DNA from: Pseudomonadota bacterium
GTDB lineage: Bacteria > Pseudomonadota > Gammaproteobacteria > Burkholderiales > Chitinibacteraceae
Length of the DNA: 64,000 nt
Reading direction: 5' to 3'
NCBI GenBank assembly: GCA_026399755.1
Contig: JAPLQI010000111.1
Span: forward strand, 1-64,000
Shown here: positions 1 to 9,646 of the stretch, in pieces
How positions within the stretch are numbered: position 1 is the stretch's first letter
How the letters are laid out: every line of letters begins with the position of its first letter
The notes under the pieces: model-generated
What the model was told of the DNA's origin: nothing
What the model saw: only the letters and a program-made list of their open reading frames with translations
Database searches by the model: none
Program-made: the position numbers and the translations under genes

Positions 1-210
1 AATTGGGTGGAATCAACCCGTGATGGCGAATGGGTTTTAGCAATAGACCTGAAACGCATCACATTGCGTGATGTATTTGAAACCATGGTCACCCCCCTCT
101 CGGCTCGTTTAGAGGCCGGCTTGACCAATATTCATGAAGAACTAAAAGGGGTATTGGGCATGACACTGGCAGAGTATGCGGAGAAAAAAGCAGAAACGAC
201 ATTGTCTTAA
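1..210 (+). CDS. C-terminal fragment of an unidentified protein, possibly YihY/UPF0761 family
   Basis: The reading frame is open from the first base, so this is the last 69 codons of a gene that begins before the window. The fragment has no membrane segment and reads as a small, mostly helical tail with several charged residues. Its style resembles the soluble C-terminal extension of betaproteobacterial YihY/BrkB-type inner-membrane proteins, but this is a weak impression and the identity is open. It converges on aroB, and a perfect 12-bp hairpin lies just downstream. Confidence 0.5.
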   Translation, partial: NWVESTRDGEWVLAIDLKRITLRDVFETMVTPLSARLEAGLTNIHEELKGVLGMTLAEYAEKKAETTLS

Positions 211-218
211 TGCAAAAT

Positions 219-249
219 AATTTAGGGCGGATACATTCCGCCCTAAATT
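219..249. terminator. Bidirectional terminator-like hairpin
   Basis: AATTTAGGGCGG (219-230) pairs perfectly with CCGCCCTAAATT (238-249) around a 7-base loop. It sits between the stop codons of the left-end gene (+) and aroB (-). The A/T-rich outer stem gives a U-tract in either direction, so it could terminate both converging transcripts. Confidence 0.75.
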
Positions 250-251
250 AA

Positions 252-1337
252 TCACACAGGACTACAGCCCGCGTCCAAGGCCGCAATCACCGCTTCGCGG
301 CTTAACTCGCCAATATAAGATTCACCTAGGCAACGCATCAGCACAAATTTGATTTTGCCAGCGTCGACTTTCTTATCTTGTGCCATTAAATCTAAATAGC
401 GATCATTTCCCAAAACTGGTGCTTTAATCGGCAGGCCTGCTTTTTGTAGCAGAGATTCAATCCTCGAAATATCGTCGTCACTGATTTGATCCAACTCGCG
501 CGATGCATAGGCCGCCAGCATCATTCCTGCCGCGACTGCCTCACCATGTAGCCAAACACCATAGCCAAGGCCCGATTCAATCGCATGGCCAAAGGTGTGG
601 CCTAGGTTTAATAGCGCACGCTGACCCTGCTCTTTTTCATCCCCGGCGACTATCCTTGCTTTGTTTTGACAGCAACGCTCAACGGCATAGGCAAGTGCAT
701 CGGTTTCACGCGCCATCAGGCGTTCGATATTTGCTTCTAGCCACTCAAAGAAAGCCAGATCATCAATCAAACCATATTTAATCACCTCCGCCATGCCTGC
801 GGATAACTCACGCAGCGGCAGAGTATCTAGCGTCGCCAGATCAGCCAAAACCAATTTAGGCTGATAAAACGCACCTATCATATTTTTACCTAGGGGATGA
901 TTAATCCCCGTTTTTCCACCAACCGATGAATCAACTTGCGCTAGTAAAGTCGTAGGAATCTGAATAAAGGGCACGCCACGCTGATACACCGCAGCAGCAA
1001 AGCCTGTCATATCACCAATCACACCCCCGCCCAAAGCAATCAGCGTGGTTTTACGCTCGCAGCGCTCGGTAAGTAGCGCATCAAAGATTAGATTGAGTGT
1101 TTCAGAGGTTTTATATACTTCACCATCAGGCAAGATAATGCTGTGGCATTGAATATCTGCAGCTTCTAAAGCATCTTGCAAGGGTTTTAAATAGAGAGGA
1201 GCCACCGTTGTATTGCTGATAATCACGACCCGAGGCTGAAGCAATAAAGGCTTAATCAGCTCAACTTGGGTCAGTAAATCACGAGCAATATGAATATCGT
1301 AAGGGGCGTGGGCAAGGTCTAGTTTAACGGTCTGCAT
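252..1337 (-). CDS. aroB: 3-dehydroquinate synthase
   Basis: Converts DAHP to 3-dehydroquinate, the second step of the shikimate pathway, in the cytoplasm using NAD and a divalent metal. The 361-residue length is typical. Visible signatures are the NAD-binding [11 protein letters not shown] (about 103-113), the [13 protein letters not shown] segment (134-146) and the zinc ligands Glu184, His247 and His264, in the same positions as in the E. coli enzyme. The ATG at 1337 has a GGAG sequence just upstream. It lies 217 bp downstream of aroK on the same strand, as the last gene of the pil-aroK-aroB run. Confidence 0.97.
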   Translation of the reverse strand: MQTVKLDLAHAPYDIHIARDLLTQVELIKPLLLQPRVVIISNTTVAPLYLKPLQDALEAADIQCHSIILPDGEVYKTSETLNLIFDALLTERCERKTTLIALGGGVIGDMTGFAAAVYQRGVPFIQIPTTLLAQVDSSVGGKTGINHPLGKNMIGAFYQPKLVLADLATLDTLPLRELSAGMAEVIKYGLIDDLAFFEWLEANIERLMARETDALAYAVERCCQNKARIVAGDEKEQGQRALLNLGHTFGHAIESGLGYGVWLHGEAVAAGMMLAAYASRELDQISDDDISRIESLLQKAGLPIKAPVLGNDRYLDLMAQDKKVDAGKIKFVLMRCLGESYIGELSREAVIAALDAGCSPV

Positions 1338-1554
1338 AGTGCTCCAAAATCAGTTTTGCAAAATCTGTATTGGCAAATTGCGAATTAGCTTACGTCTCGA
1401 AATAAATCCAGAAATGGCAGCCTCATTAAGATCATCATTCCTGAGTGCTTTAGTTAGGAATCCAGTGACACTGCTGGATCCCCGAATAGATTCAGGGATG
1501 ACGGACATGCCAACTTGGGGCTGAATACGAACAAATCCTTACTGGAAGCGTCGC
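1338..1554. other. aroK-aroB spacer with an imperfect palindromic repeat
   Basis: This 217-bp gap holds a palindromic stretch around 1440-1505: TCATTCCTGAG, then GGAATCCAGTG, CTGGATCCCCG and CAGGGATGACG. It resembles the 'CTGGATCCCCG...CGGGGATGACG' type of intergenic repeat seen in many proteobacteria. Only one copy is present in this window. No gene is supported here. Confidence 0.45.
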
Positions 1555-2088
1555 TCAACGATCCGCGTGCAGCTCCAGCTCTTTCATCAATAATTGCAAT
1601 AGGGAATGAACCGTTTGCCGACTGGTATCGATAACCAAATCAGCCACTTCACAATAGAGGGGGTCACGAATTTCGTAGAATTCTTGCAAACGCTGCTTGG
1701 GATTCTCGGTTTGCAAAAGGGGGCGATTTTTATCATGGCAGGTACGCAAATACAGCTCATCTACGCTTGCACGTAGATAAATCACAAAGCCTTCACGCCG
1801 CAAAACCGCACGATTCGCAGCATTCAACACCGCGCCACCACCAGTCGCCAGCACAATATTTTTTTGTGCACCCAGCTCCTTAATCATCGCCACTTCACGG
1901 CGGCGAAACCCCGCTTCACCTTCTACTTCAAAGATGATTGGAATCTTCGCACCGGTACGTGATTCGATCTCGTGATCCGTATCATAGAAAACCTTACCGC
2001 TGACTTTAGCAAGTGCTCGTCCTACGGTGGTTTTGCCGGCACCCATCATGCCGACCAGAAAAAAATTGCCTGGCAGTTTCATGCGCAC
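1555..2088 (-). CDS. aroK: Shikimate kinase
   Basis: Phosphorylates shikimate at the 3-hydroxyl with ATP. The 177-residue protein has a Walker A loop GMMGAGKT (13-20), the shikimate-binding DTDHEIE and RRREV segments, GGGAV, and a lid containing NRPLL. Annotated from the GTG at 2088; the ATG two codons later (2082, MKLPGNFF) is an equally likely start. It follows pilQ directly, an order known from other Neisseriales and many proteobacteria, so it is probably co-transcribed with the pilus genes. Confidence 0.96.
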   Translation of the reverse strand: MRMKLPGNFFLVGMMGAGKTTVGRALAKVSGKVFYDTDHEIESRTGAKIPIIFEVEGEAGFRRREVAMIKELGAQKNIVLATGGGAVLNAANRAVLRREGFVIYLRASVDELYLRTCHDKNRPLLQTENPKQRLQEFYEIRDPLYCEVADLVIDTSRQTVHSLLQLLMKELELHADR

Positions 2089-2105
2089 ATTGTAGCGGAA
2101 AGCAG

Positions 2106-2130
2106 AGCGGGGCGCGATTTGCGCCCCGCT
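2106..2130 (-). terminator. GC-rich hairpin between pilQ and aroK
   Basis: AGCGGGGCGC (2106-2115) and GCGCCCCGCT (2121-2130) form a perfect 10-bp stem with a 5-base loop. It lies between the pilQ stop and the aroK start. Read on the minus strand it has no clear U-tract, so it is more likely an attenuating, mRNA-stabilising or processing hairpin than a full terminator. Confidence 0.5.
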
Positions 2131-2154
2131 TATCTGACTAATTATTTTACAAAA

Positions 2155-4257
2155 TCAGCGTAATGACAGGTCTGATTGAATCACTTTAGGTGAAATGAAA
2201 ATCAGCAACTCACGACGGATGTCTTTTTCTAAGGTGTTTTTAAACAGATGCCCCAGATAAGGAATATCGCCAAGCAAAGGCACTTTCGCTACATCGGTGC
2301 CCGACTCTTGAGTATAAATCCCACCAATCACGACTGTTCCACCATTTTCAACCAAGACTGTGGTGTTGATTTGCTTGGTATTGATCGAAGGAATACCTAG
2401 AGTCACCGTGCCACGACTATCTTTAGTCACATTTAACTTCATAATGACATTGCCATCTGGCGTGATCTGCGGCGTAACCTTTAATGACAAGGTCGCTTTC
2501 TTGAAAGAGATGGTTGTTGCACCATTTTGTGAACTTTCCTGAAAAGGAATTTCTTCCCCGCTTTCAATAGAAGCCTCTACTTGGTCAGCAGTTACTAGGC
2601 GCGGGCTAGAGATAATCTTACCTTTATTGTCCGCAGCCAAAGCGCTAATTTCTAGACCCAGCAGCCAGTTAGCATTAGCTGCAATCAAGGCAAATGTACC
2701 CGGAGCACCAACCCCTGAACCAGTTGCTGGTAAGTTGACATTATTGCCCATCGTTAAAATATTATTAAGTGGGGTAGCGGTGGATGTACCTGTACTTGGA
2801 ATAACGCCAATACCTTTACCAGCGTTATCCAAATTATTACCCAAACCTAAATCGGTATTACCCAGATGCCCCTTAGAGCCCCAGCCTAGCTTCACCCCTA
2901 GCTCACGGCTGAAGCCATCATTGGCTTCTACAATACGGGCTTCAATTTGCACTTGGCGTACGGCTACATCAATTTTACTAATCACCGAGCGAACTTGATC
3001 TAATTTGCTAGAGATATCTTGCACAAACAGAGTATTAGTTCGGGCATCAATCACTATGCTGCCGCGCTTAGATAGCATTTGCTGCTTATCATCGGCCAGC
3101 ATTTTCTTTAAATCTTCAGCCTTTTGATAGCGTAATTGAAACGCTTCGGTACGAGTCGGCTCTAGCTCATCAATTTGCTTTCGAGATTCCAGCTCTTGCT
3201 TTTCCTTGCTGGCGAGCTCTTCACGCGGAGCCACCCAAAGCACGCTGCCGTTTTTGCGCTGATCCAAGCCCTTGGCTTGCAAAATCATATCCAGCGCTTG
3301 ATCCCAAGGCACGTCTTTTAGGCGTAGCGTTAAATTACCCGTCACCGTGTCGCTAGTAATGATATTCAGGCCAGTGAATTCGGCAATCACTTGTAAAACA
3401 GTGCGAATTTCAACGTTTTGGAAGTTCAGCGACAGCTTTTCGCCCTTGAATGCAGGCTTAATACCGGCTTGCTTATTGCGCTCGTCATTTACTTCGCGTA
3501 CTTCAATAATAAAGCGATTTTCAGTCTGATAAGCCGAGTACTCCCAGTTGCCTTTAGGCTCGATCACCATTTTGCTGGTTTCGCCTTGGGAATACGCATC
3601 CACCTTTTGAATTGGCGTACCAAAATCACTCACGTCCATACGACGCTCTAATTTCTTTGGCAATGATGCTTTACTAAAATCAACCAGCAGCATTTTTCCC
3701 TGCTGACGAATATCGATGCCTACATTCGGGCTAGAAAGGTCAATTACAACCTTGCCTTCGCCATCCTTGCCACGGCGAAAGTCAATATTCTCAATGCTAT
3801 CGCGCTTTATCTTCGCCGAGACTTCAGGTGCTTTACTCTCCGCAAAGTGGGTGTTTCTTGCTTGTGCCGTCACGGCACTACTACTGCCATCCACAGTAAT
3901 ATAAAAATCGTTACCCTCGGCCTTAGTTTGATAGGCCGCCTGCTTTTGCAAATTAAGCACCACACGAGTACGTCCAGAGCCTTCAGCCAAGCTAATTAAA
4001 CGCAAGGCAGCACCATTGACTTGTACGGAACTTTTCCCTGCCAAATTAGTGGTATCTGCAAAATCAAAAGCAACGCGTGGTGGCGTGTTTACAGAAAAAC
4101 TAGTAGGAACTGGCGCAGGGCCAGTAAAGCTTAAGCGAATAATTTGTTTATCTGCCGATACATTACTGATATCCACCGCAGTAATACTGCTAGCAGCAAA
4201 GGCAGCAAAACTCGCCAAGCTTAAAAGAGCTGACGTGATGACATTGAGTATTTTCAT
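2155..4257 (-). CDS. pilQ: Type IV pilus secretin
   Basis: Forms the outer-membrane channel through which the type IV pilus is extruded and through which DNA may be taken up. The 700-residue precursor starts with a signal peptide ending in AFAAS. AMIN-type beta-rich domains follow in the first 250 residues, then an STN/N0 segment (about 275-345) and an N1 domain. The conserved secretin barrel occupies the last 250 residues, including VPLLGDIPYLGHLFK near the C-terminus. A central low-complexity Gly/Asn/Thr/Leu stretch (about 465-510) is likely an exposed loop. The start overlaps the pilP stop by 4 bp, indicating translational coupling. Confidence 0.97.
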   Translation of the reverse strand: MKILNVITSALLSLASFAAFAASSITAVDISNVSADKQIIRLSFTGPAPVPTSFSVNTPPRVAFDFADTTNLAGKSSVQVNGAALRLISLAEGSGRTRVVLNLQKQAAYQTKAEGNDFYITVDGSSSAVTAQARNTHFAESKAPEVSAKIKRDSIENIDFRRGKDGEGKVVIDLSSPNVGIDIRQQGKMLLVDFSKASLPKKLERRMDVSDFGTPIQKVDAYSQGETSKMVIEPKGNWEYSAYQTENRFIIEVREVNDERNKQAGIKPAFKGEKLSLNFQNVEIRTVLQVIAEFTGLNIITSDTVTGNLTLRLKDVPWDQALDMILQAKGLDQRKNGSVLWVAPREELASKEKQELESRKQIDELEPTRTEAFQLRYQKAEDLKKMLADDKQQMLSKRGSIVIDARTNTLFVQDISSKLDQVRSVISKIDVAVRQVQIEARIVEANDGFSRELGVKLGWGSKGHLGNTDLGLGNNLDNAGKGIGVIPSTGTSTATPLNNILTMGNNVNLPATGSGVGAPGTFALIAANANWLLGLEISALAADNKGKIISSPRLVTADQVEASIESGEEIPFQESSQNGATTISFKKATLSLKVTPQITPDGNVIMKLNVTKDSRGTVTLGIPSINTKQINTTVLVENGGTVVIGGIYTQESGTDVAKVPLLGDIPYLGHLFKNTLEKDIRRELLIFISPKVIQSDLSLR

Positions 4258-4805
4258 TTTTTTTGCTCCGCTTCATCAAGGGATAAACTGGTAGTGCGTT
4301 CCACCCAATCACCCCCGCTGTCCTCAACAATTTCTTTTAATTGAACTTCAGTATCCGTCACCGCAGTCACCATGCCAAAGTTTTGCCCCATATAACTACC
4401 GACTTTAACCCGATATAAATTGCCATCAGGCGCATGAATTAAACCATTCACGGTTTTCCCCTGCGTTAAAGTTCCCACCATACGGAGCTTTTCTAAATCG
4501 TAGTTTTCCAATATTTCTTTCGCACGATTAGTATTAGGCGCAAGCCCTCCACCCGAGCCTTTTTTGGCTAATTCCATTTTTGCTACACGAAAAGGGTCAC
4601 TTAAATCAAAGGCTTTATATTCAAATGAAACATAAGGCTTCGCCTCGGGAAGCGCTTCTACTTTGCCACGCAAACCGTCACTACTTTCTTTCATCCAGTT
4701 TTTTAAATCACTATTTTCTTCGCCAAAACAACCCGTTAGGGCCAAGGCTGCACAAGTTATCAGTAAACTTGATTTTTTTAGAATTAAGTTAGGCCGGATT
4801 TTCAT
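4254..4805 (-). CDS. pilP: Type IV pilus assembly lipoprotein
   Basis: Inner-membrane-anchored lipoprotein that links the PilMNO platform to the PilQ secretin across the periplasm. The 183-residue precursor has a signal sequence with lipobox LTGC, placing the lipidated cysteine near residue 26. A flexible linker and a small beta-sandwich (about 80-165) with the motif GxLxxGxxxxGLI follow. Its start overlaps the pilO stop and its stop overlaps the pilQ start, each by 4 bp. Confidence 0.95.
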   Translation of the reverse strand: MKIRPNLILKKSSLLITCAALALTGCFGEENSDLKNWMKESSDGLRGKVEALPEAKPYVSFEYKAFDLSDPFRVAKMELAKKGSGGGLAPNTNRAKEILENYDLEKLRMVGTLTQGKTVNGLIHAPDGNLYRVKVGSYMGQNFGMVTAVTDTEVQLKEIVEDSGGDWVERTTSLSLDEAEQKK

Positions 4806-5434
4806 TTCTGTTTCTTCTTAGCGTCGAGCGCAGCTTGATGCATTGCTTGCAATTCTGCCTCATCAAGCGAGCGATACGTTTTAGCAATCGCCTGCATAGA
4901 AAGGACATCAGGATCTTTTGTGGTCGTGAGCTGAAGATTACTTAAAGTAACGATACGGGAGAGTTGAGCTACATCGCTCACAAAAGCCGCTAAGTCATGG
5001 TAACTACCTGAAATTCGAATATCGATGGGTAACTCAGCAAATTCAGATGTTTTTACTTCAGAGCCTGGCTTAAATAATTCAAAAAATAAACCACGCCCAA
5101 CTCCAGCTTGGTTAATTTCAGTCAGCAAGGATTCCATTTCAGACTTATTAGGTAGCTGCCGCAGCAAAGCACCAAAAGATTGTTGTATATCTTGCAACTG
5201 CTGGCGATAAGCAGCCAAATTAATGGCCTTTCTTTTCTTATCGACAAAGTCCGTTTTTAGCTGCTCTTCCTTGGCACGACCGGCCTCAAGCTCGTCCATT
5301 TGGCTACCCCAAACATAAAAGTAGCCTCCCGCCGTTAGTAAAACGAAAGTCAAAACAATCAACCCAATTTGGGCTGCTATTGGCCAATTTCCTACATCCT
5401 TAGGATCTAGATTCCGAAGCTCATCCAATGTCAT
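4802..5434 (-). CDS. pilO: Type IV pilus inner-membrane alignment protein
   Basis: Bitopic inner-membrane protein that pairs with PilN and contacts PilP in the alignment subcomplex. From the ATG at 5434 the product is 210 residues: a short cytoplasmic tail (MTLDELRNLDP), one membrane helix at about 22-42, a periplasmic coiled coil, and a ferredoxin-like domain. An upstream in-frame start at 5476 lies inside pilN. The 5434 ATG sits 1 nt after the pilN stop with GGGTGG as ribosome site, so it is preferred. Confidence 0.94.
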   Translation of the reverse strand: MTLDELRNLDPKDVGNWPIAAQIGLIVLTFVLLTAGGYFYVWGSQMDELEAGRAKEEQLKTDFVDKKRKAINLAAYRQQLQDIQQSFGALLRQLPNKSEMESLLTEINQAGVGRGLFFELFKPGSEVKTSEFAELPIDIRISGSYHDLAAFVSDVAQLSRIVTLSNLQLTTTKDPDVLSMQAIAKTYRSLDEAELQAMHQAALDAKKKQK

Positions 5435-5435
5435 A

Positions 5436-6032
5436 TTAGCCACCCTGCTGTTGACGTTTGGCAGGAGCAGAGGCATTAGCGGCCTCTTCTAATGCACGAG
5501 TCACTTTAATGGTTAGCATAAATTCTGATAACTTTTGATTACCCACCTGAGCGGCCTTTACTTCAATCAATACCGGTTGCTCAAAGATTTCGGAGTCATT
5601 TAAATTACGCATTAATGTAGAAACGCGTGCATTAGATTGCGCGTAGCCAATCAAGGTGAGTTGATCGTTAACCGCCTTTACGTCCTTAAGATAAATACCC
5701 TCAGGCGTTTGTCGCACCAGTTGGTCCATGGCAAGTACCGTTTCTGAGCGGCCAGACTGCAAGCGCTCAACAATTTTTTTACGATCCAATAAAGACTGCT
5801 TTTCTGTTTTTAATTTTTCAATTTCAGAAATTTCACGGTCTAATTTAATATTTTCATCGGTCAAAAATTGATTGCGCTGATTTTGCGTTTCGATACGTGC
5901 CGCATAAAAAAGGTAGCCCATAACAATCACGGCCACAGCAGCAAGACAGGTCATTCCCAACAATACAAAATAGCGATTCTGGCGCGCAGCACGCTTTTGT
6001 TCGCGGTGAGGAAGCAGGTTAATCCGAATCAT
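5436..6032 (-). CDS. pilN: Type IV pilus inner-membrane protein
   Basis: Its N-terminal MIRINLLPHRE is the conserved motif that docks into cytoplasmic PilM. A single membrane helix follows at about 22-45, then a coiled coil (60-100) and a periplasmic ferredoxin-like fold. The length of 198 residues is normal. It overlaps pilM by 4 bp upstream and abuts pilO downstream. A basic Gln-rich C-terminal tail (KRQQQGG) is unremarkable. Confidence 0.95.
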   Translation of the reverse strand: MIRINLLPHREQKRAARQNRYFVLLGMTCLAAVAVIVMGYLFYAARIETQNQRNQFLTDENIKLDREISEIEKLKTEKQSLLDRKKIVERLQSGRSETVLAMDQLVRQTPEGIYLKDVKAVNDQLTLIGYAQSNARVSTLMRNLNDSEIFEQPVLIEVKAAQVGNQKLSEFMLTIKVTRALEEAANASAPAKRQQQGG

Positions 6033-7102
6033 GAAGGGTCAAACCTCCGCATCGCCAATCCGCAGGCAATTAAAAGAGACGGCGCATCAAGCTGCACCTG
6101 CTTACCACGCACTTTACCGGTCGCCATGCCCTGAAATGGATTGGCTCGCATTGCGCTGCTGACATTGGTACGACTAGAAACAGCATCATCAAGACCATAA
6201 ATAGCACTACAACCACCCGCTAGCAAAATATGGTCGACGGCGTTGTAGTTACTGGAAGTATAGAAAAACTGCAGAGAGCGTGAGATTTCTAAAGCCAATG
6301 TATCAATAAAGGGCTGTAAGACTTCAGGCTCGTAGTTTTCTGGGAGGCCGCCGTGCTTTTTGGCTTGCTCAGCTTCATCGCTCGACATATTGAATTTGCG
6401 CTGAATTTCTTGAGTCAGCTGATTGCCTGCATAGGCCTGATCGCGGCTATAGATAGACTGACCATCTTTGAAAATATTCATATGCATGGCCGTTGCACCA
6501 ATATCCACCACGGCCACAATCTGGTTTTCACCATTATTGGGAAGTTGTGGTTGCATCAGCTCAAACGCCGCTTGCGTGGCATAGGATTCAACATCCAGCA
6601 CCACGGCGCGTAAGCCAGCGGCTTCAATCACCGCAACACGCTCGTCCACTTTTTCTTTTTTTGCAGCAGCAATCAAGACTTCTTCTTCATCAGGCGCAAT
6701 CGGCGACACGCCAAGCACTTGGAAGTCTAGATTCACTTCATCTAATGAAAATGGAATGTACTGATTGGCTTCGGTTTCTACCTGCATCTCAAGCTCACGC
6801 TCGGTCAGGCCAGATGGCACCAGAATTTTTTTAGTAATCACGGCTGCCGCAGGCAGAGCAATCGATACATTTTTAATTTTAGAGCCCATTTGCCGCCATG
6901 CGCGCCGCACAGCATCCACCACCACATCCATATTGGCGATATTACCGTCAGTTACGGCGTCTTTTGGCAAGAGCTCAATCACATAGCGATCAAGGCTGTA
7001 AGTGGTGCCTGATAGGCTCAACTCGACCATTTTTACGGACGAAGAGCTAATATCAACCCCAATCAGCGCAGGTGCTTTGGGCTTGAGGAAATCGAGATTC
7101 AA
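6029..7102 (-). CDS. pilM: Type IV pilus actin-like ATPase
   Basis: Cytoplasmic actin-fold protein that binds the PilN N-terminus and couples the inner-membrane platform to the pilus motors. It shows the phosphate-1 motif LIGVDISSSSVKMVEL near the N-terminus, the phosphate-2 motif VVDIGATAMHMNI and the adenosine motif ILLAGGCSAIYGL. The frame stays open to a GTG at 7129 that has no ribosome site. The TTG at 7102 has AAGGA at good spacing and yields MNLDFLKPK..., so it is chosen (357 residues). This is the first gene of the pil operon, divergent from mrcA. Confidence 0.93.
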   Translation of the reverse strand: MNLDFLKPKAPALIGVDISSSSVKMVELSLSGTTYSLDRYVIELLPKDAVTDGNIANMDVVVDAVRRAWRQMGSKIKNVSIALPAAAVITKKILVPSGLTERELEMQVETEANQYIPFSLDEVNLDFQVLGVSPIAPDEEEVLIAAAKKEKVDERVAVIEAAGLRAVVLDVESYATQAAFELMQPQLPNNGENQIVAVVDIGATAMHMNIFKDGQSIYSRDQAYAGNQLTQEIQRKFNMSSDEAEQAKKHGGLPENYEPEVLQPFIDTLALEISRSLQFFYTSSNYNAVDHILLAGGCSAIYGLDDAVSSRTNVSSAMRANPFQGMATGKVRGKQVQLDAPSLLIACGLAMRRFDPS

Positions 7103-7331
7103 CTCACTTTCCTTTTTTAAATAAAACACTTAAAAACAACTGTTACGAATCTACTTTAGATCGTAGCAGCGCCACATATCCCTGTAAAGAAAGAACATCA
7201 AGCCCCATTGTCATACAAGCGTATTACTAACATTAGTGCTTTTTAAATATTTGGTACGGGAAAATAAATGCCAAACAAACAAGCTCATATTCGCGTAAAT
7301 TAGCATCACCTCTAATTTCATAATCTTAGCG

Positions 7332-9635
7332 ATGAGCAAACGCCTTCTACTTATTTTTTTCGGCATTTTAATTAGCCTTATGATTCTTGCCGCTGGCCTT
7401 GGCGCATTTGCGCTGGTGATCACTTATCCACGCCTGCCCTCTTTAGAGGCGCTCACTGATTACCGGCCTAAAATTCCGCTCCGTATTTACACCAGCGACA
7501 ATGTGTTGATTGGTGAATTTGGTGAAGAGCGTCGAGCCTTTACGCCTATAGAACAAGTTCCTTTGCTGATGAAGCAAGCCATATTGGCCGCTGAAGATGA
7601 GCGCTTTTATCAGCACGGCGGAATTGATTATCTTGGTGTTTTAAGAGCAATGATCAGCAACATTACCTCAGGGCAATCAAAGTCTGGGGCAAGTACTATC
7701 ACCATGCAGGTTGCGCGCAATTTCTACTTATCAAATGAAAAAACATTTACTCGTAAATTTAACGAGGCATTACTTTCATTCAAGATTGAACATAATTTAT
7801 CAAAAGATCAGATTCTTGAGCTGTACTTTAATCAAATTTACTTAGGCCAGCGTGCTTATGGCTTCGCCTCAGCAGCACAAACATATTACGGCAAAGAGCT
7901 AAAGCAACTCAGCCCTGCTGAAATGGCAATGCTCGCAGGCTTACCTAAAGCACCGTCAGCTTACAACCCAGTGGTGAACCCTAAACGTGCTCAGCTGAGG
8001 CAGCAATACGTTTTACGCCGTATGCACGAGCTTAAATTCATCAATGATAGCGATTACGCCACCGCACAAACTGCACCGCTGGTTCTAAAACGGGGGCAAC
8101 AAGAGTATGCAGTTCATGCTGAATATCTAGCCGAGATGGTTAGACAAATGATGGTGGAAAAATACAAAGAATCCACTTACACCGAGGGGTTCAAAGTTTA
8201 CACCACCCTTCGTAGTGATAGTCAGGAGACAGCTTACCAAGCTCTACGCCAAGGCTTAGTAGATTATGACGTTCGCCATGGTTACCGCGGCCCTGAAGGC
8301 TTTGTTGCCCCTGAAGTGATCTTGCCCGGCAAGGAAGAACTGCTTGATGAAGCCCTGAGCGAACAGAAAGATTCAGGTGATTTGCAGCCTGCAGTGGTTT
8401 TAAAAGCCAGTACTCAATCGGTCACCGTCTACAAAAAAGGCGGCGAACAGATAGAAATTAATAGTGATGGCTTACGTTTTGCAAAGGCAATGCTTTCAGA
8501 AAAAATAGCTCCCGCCACTAGAATTCGTCCTGGTGCCATCGTTAGAATTAAGCAAACAGAAAAAGGCTGGAGCCTTAGTCAACTCCCCCAGGTTGAAGGC
8601 GCTTTTGTTGCATTAGATCCACAAAATGGTGCCATCCGAGCACTAGCAGGTGGCTTTGATTTTAATCGCAGCAACTTCAATCACGTTACACAAGCTTGGC
8701 GACAGCCAGGCTCCAGCTTTAAACCGTTTATTTATTCGGCGGCTTTAGAGCGTGGTGTGACGCCAGCTACCCAAATCAACGATGCACCGCTCGTGATTGA
8801 TCCGGCACAGGTGGGCGGCCAGAGCTGGGAGCCTAAAAATAGTGATGGAAAGTTTGAAGGCATGATGAGCGTGCGAACCGCTCTCACGCGCTCCAGAAAC
8901 TTAGTCACCATTCGTGTGCTACAAGCCATCGGTGTGGATTATGCGCAAGCCCATATCAGCCGCTTTGGCTTTAATCCTAAGCAACACCCTGCTTATCTCA
9001 CCATGGCCTTAGGTGCGGGTAGCGTTACGCCGCTGCAAATGGCCGAAGCCTATGCGGTATTTGCCAATACGGGCTATCGCGTTCGTTCTTACTTTGTAGA
9101 CCGTATCGAAGACAGCCATGGCCGAGTATTGGCAAAAACTCAGCCTGAAGTCGCAGGAGAAAACGCACCGCGCACCTTGGATGCAAGAAACGCCTTTGTG
9201 ATGAATAGCCTGCTGCATGATGTGGCCACCCAAGGCACAGGAGCCAAAACTAATGTGCTGGCCAGAAGCGATTTAGCAGGTAAAACAGGGACCACCAATG
9301 ATGCCAATGATGCTTGGTTTGCAGGCTATCAACCCGGCCTTGTTGCGATTTCATGGGTAGGGTTTGATCAACCCCGCTCCTTAGGAGCCAGAGAATATGG
9401 CGGTGTAGCCGCGCTGCCAATCTGGATTAACTATATGAGCAAGGCACTGAAGGGCGTAGATAACGTTTCCTATCCAGTGCCAGAAGGGGTGACGCCGCAA
9501 ACCATACAAACGGAACGTGGGCCATATACTGAATATTTCTTCAGCGAATTTTTGCAAACCAATCCAGAATTAGGCTTGAGTAGTGGAGCTGGAAATGCTC
9601 AGCCACTGGATGAGATCAAGGAATTACTCTTTTAG
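7332..9635 (+). CDS. mrcA: Penicillin-binding protein 1A, bifunctional peptidoglycan synthase
   Basis: Polymerises lipid II and cross-links peptide stems at the cytoplasmic membrane. The 767-residue protein has an N-terminal membrane helix (about 7-30) and a GT51 glycosyltransferase domain with the EDERFYQHGG motif (catalytic Glu about 88). An OB-type insert follows at about 320-410, then the transpeptidase domain with SSFK (nucleophile Ser about 461), SRN and KTGTT. It is divergently transcribed from pilM, an arrangement common in beta- and gammaproteobacteria. The 202-bp gap must hold both promoters. Confidence 0.97.
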   Translation: MSKRLLLIFFGILISLMILAAGLGAFALVITYPRLPSLEALTDYRPKIPLRIYTSDNVLIGEFGEERRAFTPIEQVPLLMKQAILAAEDERFYQHGGIDYLGVLRAMISNITSGQSKSGASTITMQVARNFYLSNEKTFTRKFNEALLSFKIEHNLSKDQILELYFNQIYLGQRAYGFASAAQTYYGKELKQLSPAEMAMLAGLPKAPSAYNPVVNPKRAQLRQQYVLRRMHELKFINDSDYATAQTAPLVLKRGQQEYAVHAEYLAEMVRQMMVEKYKESTYTEGFKVYTTLRSDSQETAYQALRQGLVDYDVRHGYRGPEGFVAPEVILPGKEELLDEALSEQKDSGDLQPAVVLKASTQSVTVYKKGGEQIEINSDGLRFAKAMLSEKIAPATRIRPGAIVRIKQTEKGWSLSQLPQVEGAFVALDPQNGAIRALAGGFDFNRSNFNHVTQAWRQPGSSFKPFIYSAALERGVTPATQINDAPLVIDPAQVGGQSWEPKNSDGKFEGMMSVRTALTRSRNLVTIRVLQAIGVDYAQAHISRFGFNPKQHPAYLTMALGAGSVTPLQMAEAYAVFANTGYRVRSYFVDRIEDSHGRVLAKTQPEVAGENAPRTLDARNAFVMNSLLHDVATQGTGAKTNVLARSDLAGKTGTTNDANDAWFAGYQPGLVAISWVGFDQPRSLGAREYGGVAALPIWINYMSKALKGVDNVSYPVPEGVTPQTIQTERGPYTEYFFSEFLQTNPELGLSSGAGNAQPLDEIKELLF

Positions 9636-9646
9636 GGATATTCTCG

